This document shows, piece by piece, positions 35,657 through 44,122 of a stretch of 64,000 bases of DNA. The notes beneath the pieces were generated by a model, which saw only the letters and a program-made list of their open reading frames with translations, made no database searches and had not been told where the DNA came from. Position 1 is the stretch's first letter. Each line of letters starts with the position of its first letter. Source of the DNA: CATQHW01 sp965243545 (lineage in GTDB: Bacteria; Spirochaetota; Spirochaetia; SZUA-6; Bin103). The translations under genes and the position numbers were made by a program. Location of the stretch: assembly GCA_965243545.1 (NCBI GenBank), contig OZ251573.1:558001-622000 (forward strand), given 5' to 3'.

Positions 35657-37123
35657 ATGCCACCCAACATCCTGTGGATCTGCACCGATCAGCAGCGCTA
35701 CGACACGATCGGCGCCGGCGGCAACCCGCACGTGCGCACGCCGCGGCTCGACCGCCTGTGGCGCGACGGCGCCGCCTGGACGCACGCGTTCTGCCAGAGC
35801 CCGATCTGCACGCCGAGCCGCGCCAGCTTCCTCACCGGCGCCTACCCCAGCGCCTGCCAGAACACCCGCAACGGCAACGCGCGCTACCGCCGGCGCTACC
35901 CGCTGGTGACCCGGCTGCTGGCCGACGCCGGCTACGACTGCGGTCTGATCGGCAAGCTGCACCTGGCCGGCGCGCACCAACGGCCCGAACCGCGCGGCGA
36001 CGACGGCTACCGCTTCTGGCGGTGGAGCCACGCGCCCCGCGACGACTGGCCGGCCGGCCACGCCTACGCCGAATGGGTGCGGGGCAAGGGTCACGACCTG
36101 GGCGACCTGATCCGCGACCCCGCCGGGGTCCCGGCGGAGCTGCATCAGACCACGTGGTGCGCGGAGCAGACCATCGACTTCATGCGGCAACGCCGCCGCG
36201 CCGGCGCGCCGTGGCTGGCCACCGTCAACATCTACGACCCGCACGAACCGTTCAACCCCCCGGCGGAGTACCGGGCGCGGTTCGATCCGCAGCGGATGCC
36301 CGGCCCGCTGTTTCGCCCGTCCGACCTGCGGCAGCAACGGCGGCTGCGCGCCGTCGACTTCCAGAGCGAAGGGCGCGACCCCGCCGGACCGCTCGACATA
36401 GCCCATCCGGTGCTGCCCTCCTCGCCGGGCCGGGACGCCGTGCCGGACCACGCCGAGGAGACGGCCGGCGCGCGCGACGCCAAGACGCTGCAGGCCGCCT
36501 ACTACGCGATGATCGCGCTGATCGACGACCAGGTGGGCCGGATGCTCGACGCCCTGGAGGAATCGGGACAGGCGGAGCGCACGCTGGTCGTCTTTACCAG
36601 CGACCACGGCGAGTCGCTCGGCGACCACGGCCTGATCCGCAAGGGCTGCCGGTTCTACGAGGGCCTGGTCCGCGTGCCGCTGATCCTGCGCTGGCCGGGG
36701 CGCATCGAACCGGGGCGCGTCAGCGACGATCTGGTCGAGCTGATCGACTTGGCGCCCACCCTGCTGCAGGCCGCCGGGCAGCCGGTCCCCGCCCGGATGC
36801 AGGGCCGGTCCCTGCTGGCGGACCCCGCTTCCGCCGGCGCCGTGGCCGCACGCCACGCGGTGCGCTGCGAGTACTTCGACGCCATCGACGCGCCGGACGG
36901 CAGCTACGCGACCATGTACCGCACCCGGACGCACAAGCTGGTGGTCTACCACGGCCACGGCCTGGGCGAGCTGTACGACCTGGACGCCGACCCCGGCGAG
37001 TTCGACGACCTGTGGGACGATCCGGCGTCCGCCGCCATCAAGTCCGAGCTGCTGCTGCGCAGCTTCGACGCCTCGATGCGCGCCGCCGTGGACGTGGGCG
37101 AGGAGCGCATCGGCCCGATGTAG
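35657..37123 (+). CDS. Type I sulfatase
   Basis: A 488-residue arylsulfatase-family enzyme that hydrolyses sulfate esters. The Cys to be converted to formylglycine is Cys51 in CTPSR (residues 51-55). Metal ligands are seen in CTDQQRYDT (Asp11), and TSDHGESLGDHG near residue 318 provides the second Asp-His pair. The C-terminal part is complete. No signal peptide is present, so action in the cytoplasm is likely. It follows the MFS-HEAT gene and precedes an epimerase and amidohydrolase, consistent with use of a sulfated sugar or similar compound (inference). Confidence 0.92.
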   Translation: MPPNILWICTDQQRYDTIGAGGNPHVRTPRLDRLWRDGAAWTHAFCQSPICTPSRASFLTGAYPSACQNTRNGNARYRRRYPLVTRLLADAGYDCGLIGKLHLAGAHQRPEPRGDDGYRFWRWSHAPRDDWPAGHAYAEWVRGKGHDLGDLIRDPAGVPAELHQTTWCAEQTIDFMRQRRRAGAPWLATVNIYDPHEPFNPPAEYRARFDPQRMPGPLFRPSDLRQQRRLRAVDFQSEGRDPAGPLDIAHPVLPSSPGRDAVPDHAEETAGARDAKTLQAAYYAMIALIDDQVGRMLDALEESGQAERTLVVFTSDHGESLGDHGLIRKGCRFYEGLVRVPLILRWPGRIEPGRVSDDLVELIDLAPTLLQAAGQPVPARMQGRSLLADPASAGAVAARHAVRCEYFDAIDAPDGSYATMYRTRTHKLVVYHGHGLGELYDLDADPGEFDDLWDDPASAAIKSELLLRSFDASMRAAVDVGEERIGPM

Positions 37124-37165
37124 GCGGGCGGTCGCGCTCGCCATGCCGCGGCGGTACGCTACCCC

Positions 37166-38137
37166 ATGCGCGTCATGGTCACCGGCGGCAGCGGCATCGT
37201 CGGCGGCTACGTGCGCCGCGCGCTGGCGCCCGCGCACCGGCTCACCTGCTTCAGCCGCACGGCGCCGGCCGAACCGTGGGACGCCCGGACCGCCGGCGAC
37301 GTCATGGACGCCGAGGCGTTGCGCCGCGCCTGCGCCGGCCACGACGCGGTCATCCATCTGGCGGCGGTCCCCGGCCCCGGCCGAGCGGCGCCGGCCGACC
37401 TGCTGGCGGTCAACGTGATCGGAACGGTCAACGTCCTGGAGGCGGCGGTGGCGTGCGGCGCCGGGCGCGTGGTGCTGGCCTCCTCGGCGGCGGCCACCGG
37501 CTTTTCCTTTCAGAGCCGCGCCATCGAGCCCCGCTACCTGCCGGTCGACGAAGCTCACCCCGACGCCCCGCAGGACGAATACGGGCTGAGCAAGCTGATG
37601 GCGGAGGCGGCCTGCAAGCGCTACACCGACCGCTACGGATTGACCACGGTCTGCCTGCGCATCAACCACAACTGGTGCGTGGACCGCGCCGGCGCCGAGG
37701 TGGCGGCGCGTTGCGGGTGGGCCGGCCGCGCCGGCATGACGCGCGAACGGCTCTGGGCCGAGCGGTACCGCCGCGCGCTCCTGGAGCCGGACGGAGAGTG
37801 GCCGACGCCCGGACCGCCGCCGCCGCGCAACCTGCTGTGGGCGGTGACCGACCTGCGCGACGCGGCGGACGCCTTCGGCCTGGCGCTGACCGCCACCGGG
37901 GTTCGGCACGAGGTCTTCCTGATCGCCGGCGCCGACACCTGCAGCCTGATCCCCACGCCGGCGCTGCTCGACCGGCACTTCGCCGGCGTGGAGCGGCGGG
38001 CGCCGCTGACCGGGTTCGATTCGCTGTTCAGCTCCGCCAAGGCCGCCGAGCGCCTCGGCTACCGGCCGTGCTCCGGCTGGCGCGGCAGCGACTTTGCCGC
38101 CTGGCTGCAGGCGCAGCCGGACGGGGCGGGCGCGTGA
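37166..38137 (+). CDS. NAD-dependent epimerase/dehydratase
   Basis: A 323-residue extended short-chain dehydrogenase. The NAD-binding motif GGSGIVGG lies at residues 7-14, and the catalytic Tyr139-x-x-x-Lys143 in YGLSK. ASSAAATG carries the usual Ser. The substrate is probably a nucleotide sugar or free sugar, not defined by sequence. The start follows a TACGCT box by 5 nt with no ribosome site. The stop overlaps the amidohydrolase start in GTGA, so the two are coupled. Confidence 0.88.
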   Translation: MRVMVTGGSGIVGGYVRRALAPAHRLTCFSRTAPAEPWDARTAGDVMDAEALRRACAGHDAVIHLAAVPGPGRAAPADLLAVNVIGTVNVLEAAVACGAGRVVLASSAAATGFSFQSRAIEPRYLPVDEAHPDAPQDEYGLSKLMAEAACKRYTDRYGLTTVCLRINHNWCVDRAGAEVAARCGWAGRAGMTRERLWAERYRRALLEPDGEWPTPGPPPPRNLLWAVTDLRDAADAFGLALTATGVRHEVFLIAGADTCSLIPTPALLDRHFAGVERRAPLTGFDSLFSSAKAAERLGYRPCSGWRGSDFAAWLQAQPDGAGA

Positions 38138-39336
38138 GCGGAGCGGACGGCGGCGGCGCGCCGCGCTGGACCGGCGGCGGCTGGGTGCTGCCCGCCGCGG
38201 CGGGCGGCGCGCCGGTCATCGACGCGCACTACCACATCTTCCCGCGGCTCGGATCTCAGCCGCGCGGCATCCCGCCCGCGTTGCGGCTGAGGTTCTGGCA
38301 GTACCACTCGCGCGAATGGATCGACTTCTGGCGCACCGACACCGGCCGGCACGTCGGCGAGCGGCTCCTGGAGTTCGGATCGCACTCGATCGCCGACATG
38401 CCGGACGTCGGCTTCCGGCTCACCGACCACGGGCAGGCGCAGATCACCGTCGACGGGGTCTCCTATCGGATGCAGATCTACCCGCCGTCCCTCACCAACA
38501 ACGAAGCGACGCCGGAGCGGATGGTGGCGGAGATGGACCTGGCCGGCGTCGCCGCCGGCGTGCTGCAGTCCGATCACGTCTACGGCGACCTCAACGAGTA
38601 CTACGCCGAGGCGTCCGCCCGGTATCCGGGGCGGTTCATCGCCCTGGCGCAGATCTGGGAGCCGGACGCCGCGGACGCCGGCCGGCTGGACCGTCTGCGG
38701 ACCGGTTTCGACGATCTGGGCATGCGCGGTCTGTACTTCAGCGTCGAGCCGCTGTCGGTCATGCGCGTCGACCGTTCCCTCAACGACCGGGCGTTCGACC
38801 CGCTCTGGCGGCTGGTGGCGGAGCGGGAGCTTCCCGTCTTCTGGTTCCTGGACGACCGCGCGCTCGACCGGGCCGGCACGTTCATGCGCCGCGTGGCCGA
38901 GCTGGACGCGTGGACCGTCCGGCATCCGCACACGCCGTGCGTGATCACGCACGGTCTGGTGCCGGCCGCGATTATCCACGACGTCGGCGTGCCGGAGGAG
39001 CTGCTGCGCGTGCTGGAACGGCCGCAGGTGCGCGCCGAGCTGCTGATGCCGGCCAAGTGGCCGGACTACCCGTACCCGGAAGGCCAGCGGCTGCTGCGCG
39101 CGTTGCGCGACCGCGTCGGCGCGGAGTCGCTGCTGTGGGGCAGCGACAGCCCGTACGGAATGGCGCAGTGGTGCACGTACCGGCAATCGCTCGACTTCAT
39201 CCGCGTGCACTGCGGCTTCCTGTCGGCGGACGAGAAGGCGGCGATCCTGGGCGGCAACGCCGCCCGTCTGTTCGGGCTGGACGGCGGCGCCGGGGCCCAC
39301 GGCGCCGGGGCGCGGACCGGCCACGGTCAGGGGTAG
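38134..39336 (+). CDS. Amidohydrolase_2-family metal hydrolase/decarboxylase
   Basis: A 400-residue TIM-barrel amidohydrolase. The metal motif D30-A-H32-Y-H34 is near the start, another His in VITHGL (about residue 270), and the catalytic Asp in LLWGSDSPYG (about 334). Family members act as hydrolases, lactonases or decarboxylases of aromatic acids or sugar lactones. It begins at GTG inside a GTGA overlap with the epimerase gene. The shared operon suggests both act on one substrate series. Confidence 0.85.
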   Translation: MSGADGGGAPRWTGGGWVLPAAAGGAPVIDAHYHIFPRLGSQPRGIPPALRLRFWQYHSREWIDFWRTDTGRHVGERLLEFGSHSIADMPDVGFRLTDHGQAQITVDGVSYRMQIYPPSLTNNEATPERMVAEMDLAGVAAGVLQSDHVYGDLNEYYAEASARYPGRFIALAQIWEPDAADAGRLDRLRTGFDDLGMRGLYFSVEPLSVMRVDRSLNDRAFDPLWRLVAERELPVFWFLDDRALDRAGTFMRRVAELDAWTVRHPHTPCVITHGLVPAAIIHDVGVPEELLRVLERPQVRAELLMPAKWPDYPYPEGQRLLRALRDRVGAESLLWGSDSPYGMAQWCTYRQSLDFIRVHCGFLSADEKAAILGGNAARLFGLDGGAGAHGAGARTGHGQG

Positions 39337-40388
39337 AAGCCGCCGAGCATCCACCAGAGCTGGATGTAGTGCGACGGCGAGCCGAGGCAGAACCGCCGGC
39401 CGGTGTCGACGTCCCGGCATCCGTAGCAGGCGCCGTCCGGGTCGCGCATGCCGTCCATCCAGCCGGCCAGATACCGGTACGGGCCGGTCCCGGTGTAAAC
39501 CTGCTCCCCGGCGGCCAGGTCGAACATGCGCATGGCGGTGGCGAGCGCGCCGTTGGCGCGGACGTCGACGTGCGCGGGGAGCTCCCGCAGGTGGCGGAAG
39601 TCGCGGCGGTCGTGCGCGCACCGCCGCGAGTCTTCCGCCAGGAAGGCGTCGATCGCCGGCCCGATCACGCCGCGCAGGTGCCGGGTCCCGGTGGCGGCCA
39701 GCAGCAGGTGCATGCGCACGACGGTGAGGAACGGGAAGTCGCGCGGCGCGGTCCGCACCAGATCGTCGCGCACCCAATCGACGATCGGGCGCGCCGCCTG
39801 CCAGTACTCCGGGAACGTCTCCCGCCACAGCAAGCACGCCAGCGCCACCCATTCCGGGGTCACGTGACGCAGCGCGGCCGGATCTCCGAAGTAGGCGCCG
39901 CCGGCCAACATGCGGCCGAGCGACGAGCGGACGCTGGCGGCGAACCGGCCGTCGCCGGTGATGCGGTGGTAGACGCCCAGGCAGTAGACGACGATCGGGT
40001 TGGTGCAGGCGGTGTCCGGCCGCGCCGACTCCTCCCGCCAGTCGAGCGGCAGGCCGCGGTAGACCGGGAACTCGCACCAGCGCCCCACCGACCAGAGCGC
40101 GCCGTCGACCCGCTCGGCCAGCAGCCGCTCCAGCATCGCCTCCGCCGTTTCGATGCAGCGCCGGCGGCCGAGCAGGCGGCCGGCGATCGCCAGCGTGGCG
40201 GCGAGCTCGGCGCGGTACGCGGTGCTCTCCGGCCAGAGCGCTTCCGGCGGCACGTAGCGCGCATCGCGCTCGCGGCCGATCACGCGGTCGCAGATCGCCT
40301 CCGCGGCCTGCCGGCGCGATGCGTCGACGCGGCCGGCCGCGCTCCCCTCCGGGGCCATGCGACGCACCATACCACCGCGGGCGGTCAT
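39327..40388 (-). CDS. Hypothetical protein, possibly alpha/alpha toroid
   Basis: A 353-residue protein without a recognised family. It is helical with repeated Trp/Tyr motifs (WPESTAYRAELAATLA, CEFPVYRGLPLDWREE, WVRDDLVRTAPRDFPFL, YIQLWWMLGGFYP), suggestive of a six-hairpin-type barrel. In that it resembles the protein at 5705-7450, though similarity in sequence is not obvious. It has four Cys in the last quarter. ATGs at 40388, 40370 and 40358 are all possible starts. It is convergent with the amidohydrolase, overlapping it by 10 bp. Confidence 0.7.
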   Translation of the reverse strand: MTARGGMVRRMAPEGSAAGRVDASRRQAAEAICDRVIGRERDARYVPPEALWPESTAYRAELAATLAIAGRLLGRRRCIETAEAMLERLLAERVDGALWSVGRWCEFPVYRGLPLDWREESARPDTACTNPIVVYCLGVYHRITGDGRFAASVRSSLGRMLAGGAYFGDPAALRHVTPEWVALACLLWRETFPEYWQAARPIVDWVRDDLVRTAPRDFPFLTVVRMHLLLAATGTRHLRGVIGPAIDAFLAEDSRRCAHDRRDFRHLRELPAHVDVRANGALATAMRMFDLAAGEQVYTGTGPYRYLAGWMDGMRDPDGACYGCRDVDTGRRFCLGSPSHYIQLWWMLGGFYP

Positions 40389-40442
40389 GGGGACCGGCCA
40401 CCGGTTGCGCCCCGCCGCAGACTGTGCCACCATCACCCCGTT

Positions 40443-41495
40443 ATGACTGCTTCCACAGCTGACACAAACGAAAGCTTCGCTCGTAGAGGGCCGGCCCGCC
40501 GCGTCCTCATCGCCCTGATCGGCATGGCCCTGGCGGCGCCGATCGCCGTTGCCGACGGACACGATTGCGGCGGCCTCGACCGTGAGGTGGTCTTCGCCGG
40601 TCTGGACTGGGGAAGCGCCCAGCTTCACAACCACGTCGCCGGGCAGATCCTGCACGCCGGGTTCGGTTGCGACTACACCGACATTCCCGGTTCCACCGTC
40701 CCGATGGTCCAAGGTTTGGTCCGCGGCGACGTCGACATCAACATGGAGATCTGGTTCAACACCGCTCCGGACATCTACCATGAAGCGGTCGAGTCCGGTG
40801 ACGTGATCGACCTGGGCCTCAACATGACCGCCGGTGAAATGTCGTTCCTGGTGCCGCGCTACGTCATCGAGGGTGACGCCGAACGCGGTATCGAACCGAT
40901 GGCGCCGGACCTCAAGACCGTGGACGACCTGCCGATGTACGCGCACCTGTTCCGTGACCCGGAGGAGCCGGACAAGGGGCGCTACTACAACTGCATCGTC
41001 GGCTGGCAGTGCGAGCTGACCAACAACAAGAAGCTGGCCGCCTACGGCCTGGAAGAGCACTTCACCAACTTCCGCCCCGGCGCCGCTCCGGCGCTGGACG
41101 CGTCGATCGTCGGCGCGTACGAGAAGGGAGAACCGTGGCTCGGCTACTACTGGGCGCCCACCACCGTACTCGGCCTCTACCCGATGATTCAGCTCGAAGA
41201 GCCGGCGTGGTCGCAGGAGTGCTGGGACGGCGACCGCGGTTGCGCGTTCCGGCCGTCGATCGTCAAGATCGCGATCAGCAAGGAGTTCGAAGAGAGCGCC
41301 TCCGACGAGATCCTCGACTTCCTGCGCGCCTACGAGATGGACCTCAACCTGATCAACTCCTATCTGGCCCACCAGTCGGAGACCGATTCGGAGTGGCCGG
41401 ACGTCGCGCGCGAGTTCCTGGCGACGCATGCCGATATATGGACCGAATGGGTATCCGACGCGGTAGCCGGCCGGGTCCAGGCGTCGCTCAACTAG
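40443..41495 (+). CDS. proX: Glycine betaine/proline-type ABC substrate-binding protein
   Basis: A 350-residue periplasmic binding protein of the OpuAC family. The signal peptide is residues ~18-38 (RRVLIALIGMALAAPIAVADG). The ligand-binding family pattern is clear in VVFAGLDWGSAQLHNHVAGQIL and PMVQGLVRGDVDINMEIW. It contains four Cys (two in GWQCE and QECW), probably disulfide-bonded. It binds quaternary amines or proline and delivers them to the permease below. It is the first gene of an X-W-V set, and a strong hairpin lies right after it. Confidence 0.9.
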   Translation: MTASTADTNESFARRGPARRVLIALIGMALAAPIAVADGHDCGGLDREVVFAGLDWGSAQLHNHVAGQILHAGFGCDYTDIPGSTVPMVQGLVRGDVDINMEIWFNTAPDIYHEAVESGDVIDLGLNMTAGEMSFLVPRYVIEGDAERGIEPMAPDLKTVDDLPMYAHLFRDPEEPDKGRYYNCIVGWQCELTNNKKLAAYGLEEHFTNFRPGAAPALDASIVGAYEKGEPWLGYYWAPTTVLGLYPMIQLEEPAWSQECWDGDRGCAFRPSIVKIAISKEFEESASDEILDFLRAYEMDLNLINSYLAHQSETDSEWPDVAREFLATHADIWTEWVSDAVAGRVQASLN

Positions 41496-41522
41496 CGCGC
41501 GGAACGGAACTGATCGCTGCTC

Positions 41523-41559
41523 GGCTCGGAGCGGGGGCGTTGCGCCCCCGCCCTGAGCC
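41523..41559 (+). promoter_or_regulatory. Strong hairpin between proX and proW
   Basis: A 9-bp perfect GC stem (GCGGGGGCG / CGCCCCCGC, 3-nt loop, 41531-41551) is extended by GGCTC/GAGCC arms to about 17 imperfect pairs. No T-run follows. It likely protects the proX mRNA end or weakens read-through, giving more binding protein than permease. Confidence 0.55.
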
Positions 41560-41592
41560 GGCACGCATGTAGGCGGGGGATAGCACGGCATC

Positions 41593-42612
41593 ATGGCGAC
41601 CTGGTTGGGTGAATGCGCCGCCAGTCTTGGCGGAGTGCTCCTCGAGTTTCCGGAAGGGTGTAACCTTCCGCTCCGGGAATGGATCAACGCAGCCCTCAAG
41701 TTTCTGGTAGGGAACTTCGGCACCGCCTTCGACTCCGTCAGCGACGTGATGCTGCTGGTGCTGCGCCAGCTGGAGCAGGCGCTGATCGCGGTGCCGTGGT
41801 GGCTGGTCGCGGCCGCCATCTGCCTGATCGCGTGGCGGGCGGCCAGCAGCACGGTGCTGGCCGTGGGGCTGGGGGCCGCGTTGATCTTCATAGGCATGAT
41901 GGGTCTCTGGGAAGAGACCATGCGGACGCTGGCGGTGCTGTTCATCGCCGTCGCTCTCTCCGTGGCCATCGGCATTCCGTTGGGCATCCTGATGGCCACC
42001 ACCCGGTGGGTGCGTTCGGTGGTCAACCCGATCCTGGACGCCATGCAGACCGTGCCGTCGTTCTGCTATCTCATCCCCTTCATCTTCTTCTTCGGCCTGG
42101 GCAACGTGGCCGCAACTTTCGCGATCTTCATGTTCGCGGTCCCGCCGGTGGTGCGGCTCACCAACCTCGGCATTCGGCTGGTCGACCGGTCCGTGGTCGA
42201 AGCGGCCGATGCGTTCGGCGCCACCCGCCGGCAGGTCCTGTGGGGCGTGCGCGTGCCGCTGGCCATGCCCAACATCATGGCCGGCGTCAACCAGACGATC
42301 ATGCTGGCGTTGTCGATGGTGGTGATCAGCTCCATGATCGGCGCGCGCGGCTTGGGGCGGCAGGTGCTGCGCGGCTTGCAGAACGCCGACGTCGGCATGG
42401 GGCTGGAAGCCGGCTTGGCGATCCTGGTCCTGGCGATCATCTTTGACCGCATCACCAAGGCGTTCGGCTTACGTCTCGATCCCAATCAGACGGTAGCCGC
42501 CAAACCGAAGGGCGACGATAGCCGCGCCGGCGGCGATGATGCCGGTGGTGGCGATGCCGGTGGCAGCGGCGATGCCGGTGGTGCCGGCGGCGGCGGAGGT
42601 GGCGGTGAGTAG
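41593..42612 (+). CDS. proW: Glycine betaine/proline-type ABC permease
   Basis: A 339-residue membrane protein of the ProW/OpuAB type. The binding-protein-dependent permease motif is EAADAFGATRRQVLWGVRVPLAMPNIMAG (about residues 202-230), which docks on the ATPase. Six or more hydrophobic segments precede and follow it. The C-terminal ~45 residues are an unusual Gly/Ala/Asp-rich tail ending in a run of seven Gly, probably disordered. The gene overlaps proV by 8 bp. Confidence 0.9.
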   Translation: MATWLGECAASLGGVLLEFPEGCNLPLREWINAALKFLVGNFGTAFDSVSDVMLLVLRQLEQALIAVPWWLVAAAICLIAWRAASSTVLAVGLGAALIFIGMMGLWEETMRTLAVLFIAVALSVAIGIPLGILMATTRWVRSVVNPILDAMQTVPSFCYLIPFIFFFGLGNVAATFAIFMFAVPPVVRLTNLGIRLVDRSVVEAADAFGATRRQVLWGVRVPLAMPNIMAGVNQTIMLALSMVVISSMIGARGLGRQVLRGLQNADVGMGLEAGLAILVLAIIFDRITKAFGLRLDPNQTVAAKPKGDDSRAGGDDAGGGDAGGSGDAGGAGGGGGGGE

Positions 42613-43873
42613 TAACGAAATGGGCGACGCCGGCGTCGTCGAGAGCGGCGCTACGCCCGGCGACGGCGGCGGCTCCCCCAGCGACATCGAAGTCACCCAC
42701 CTGTACAAGGTCTTCGGGCCGAACCCGCAGGCGGTGATGGCGCAGGTCGAGGCGGGCGTGAGCAAGGACGAAATCCTGGAGCGCACCGGCCACACGGTCG
42801 GCCTGGACGACGTGAACCTCAGCATCAAGGGGGCGGAGACCTTCGTGGTGATGGGGCTGTCCGGCAGCGGCAAGTCGACCTTCGTCCGTTGCGTGAACCG
42901 GCTGATCGATCCCACGGCAGGCCAGATCATGCTCGACGGCGTCGACATCCTGCAGCTCGACCCGGGCGGGATCACGGCGATGCGGCGCACCAAGATGAGC
43001 ATGGTGTTCCAGAACTTCGGGCTGCTCCCGCACCGCAGCGTGATCCGGAACGTCGCGTACGGCCTGCGGGCCCGCGGGGTGCCCAACGAGGAACGGCTGG
43101 AGCGGGCCGCCCGGTGGATCGAGATCGTCGGGCTACAGGGGTACGAGCGTCAGCGCCCGCGCCAGCTCTCCGGCGGCATGCAGCAGCGCGTCGGTCTGGC
43201 GCGGGCGTTCTGCACCGATCCGGAGATCCTGCTGATGGACGAGCCGTTCAGCGCGCTGGACCCGCTGATCCGCCGCGAGATGCAGGATGAGCTCGTGCGG
43301 CTGCAACGCGATCTGCGCAAGACGATCGTGTTCATCACCCACGATCTGGACGAGGCGCTGCGGCTCGGCGACCACATCGCCATCCTCAAGGACGGCAAGC
43401 TGGTGCAGGTCGGCACCCCGACCGACATCATCACCAACCCCGCCGACGACTACGTGCGGGACTTCGTGAGCGACGTCAACCGCGCGCGCGTGCTCACCGC
43501 CGGCGCGGCGATGGACGCGACCGCTCCTCTGCAACTCGACGCCGCCCCGCAGAGCGCCGTGACGGCGATGCGGCAGGCGGGACGGCGCATCGGCTTCGTG
43601 ACCGGCGCCGACGGCAGCTACCGGGGCCATTGCGGGATCGAAGACGCGTCCGCCGCGGCCGAGCGCGGCGACAAGGACCTGAGCGGGATCGTACGCACGA
43701 GCGCCCCCACCGCCCTGGCGCACCGGACGCTCCACGAGATCCTGCCGCTGTCGGCCGAAAGCGACGTACCGGTCGCCGTCCTCGACGACGGCGACCGGTT
43801 TCTGGGGTTCCTCACCCGGCAGGGGGTACTCGCCGCGATCGCCGGCGACCGCACCTCGTCCGCCGGCGCCTAG
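42605..43873 (+). CDS. proV: Glycine betaine/proline-type ABC ATPase
   Basis: A 422-residue ATP-binding subunit. Walker A GLSGSGKST (~86), Q-loop VFQNFG, signature LSGGMQQR, Walker B LLMDEPFSALDP and the H-loop ITHDLDEA are all intact. The C-terminal ~120 residues resemble a CBS pair that in OpuA/ProV proteins senses ionic strength. The start is the GTG at 42605, 5 nt after GGAGG and overlapping the permease end; an ATG at 42620 is the alternative. With ProX and ProW it forms a complete osmoprotectant importer. Confidence 0.92.
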   Translation: MSSNEMGDAGVVESGATPGDGGGSPSDIEVTHLYKVFGPNPQAVMAQVEAGVSKDEILERTGHTVGLDDVNLSIKGAETFVVMGLSGSGKSTFVRCVNRLIDPTAGQIMLDGVDILQLDPGGITAMRRTKMSMVFQNFGLLPHRSVIRNVAYGLRARGVPNEERLERAARWIEIVGLQGYERQRPRQLSGGMQQRVGLARAFCTDPEILLMDEPFSALDPLIRREMQDELVRLQRDLRKTIVFITHDLDEALRLGDHIAILKDGKLVQVGTPTDIITNPADDYVRDFVSDVNRARVLTAGAAMDATAPLQLDAAPQSAVTAMRQAGRRIGFVTGADGSYRGHCGIEDASAAAERGDKDLSGIVRTSAPTALAHRTLHEILPLSAESDVPVAVLDDGDRFLGFLTRQGVLAAIAGDRTSSAGA

Positions 43874-43908
43874 CCGCGCGGGACATCGTCGACGAAATCC
43901 GCCCGGTT

Positions 43909-44055
43909 TTACCTCACGTCGGAGTAGCCCCGCAGCCGGCGCAGCAACGTCACGGTGTCGCCCCCGGGCTTGGCTTCGGTCCGCATGCTCCGCGCTTTGG
44001 CCAGCAGCTCCCGCCGCCGCTCCTGCGCCTGGTACTCATTGAAGCGGGATTTCAT
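43909..44055 (-). CDS. Tiny leaderless ORF, 48 residues
   Basis: A 48-residue basic peptide (starts MKSRFNEYQAQERRR, ends LLRRLRGYSDVR). I do not recognise it; the size and charged helix recall a small DNA-binding or antitoxin-like protein. A promoter TGTACA-N16-TATGAT lies directly upstream with the -10 box ending 8 nt before the ATG. It is convergent with proV. The well-placed promoter is the main reason to accept so short a gene. Confidence 0.5.
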   Translation of the reverse strand: MKSRFNEYQAQERRRELLAKARSMRTEAKPGGDTVTLLRRLRGYSDVR

Positions 44056-44063
44056 GGGGCGGC

Positions 44064-44091
44064 ATCATACCAGCCGACGCTCACGTGTACA
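44064..44091 (-). promoter_or_regulatory. Promoter TGTACA-N16-TATGAT on the minus strand
   Basis: On the minus strand a -35-like TGTACA (44086-44091) and -10 TATGAT (44064-44069) are 16 bp apart, and only 8 nt separate the -10 box from the ATG of the 48-residue ORF. Confidence 0.55.
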
Positions 44092-44122
44092 GCGACGTGG
44101 GTACACACGCAGGCAGTACCCG

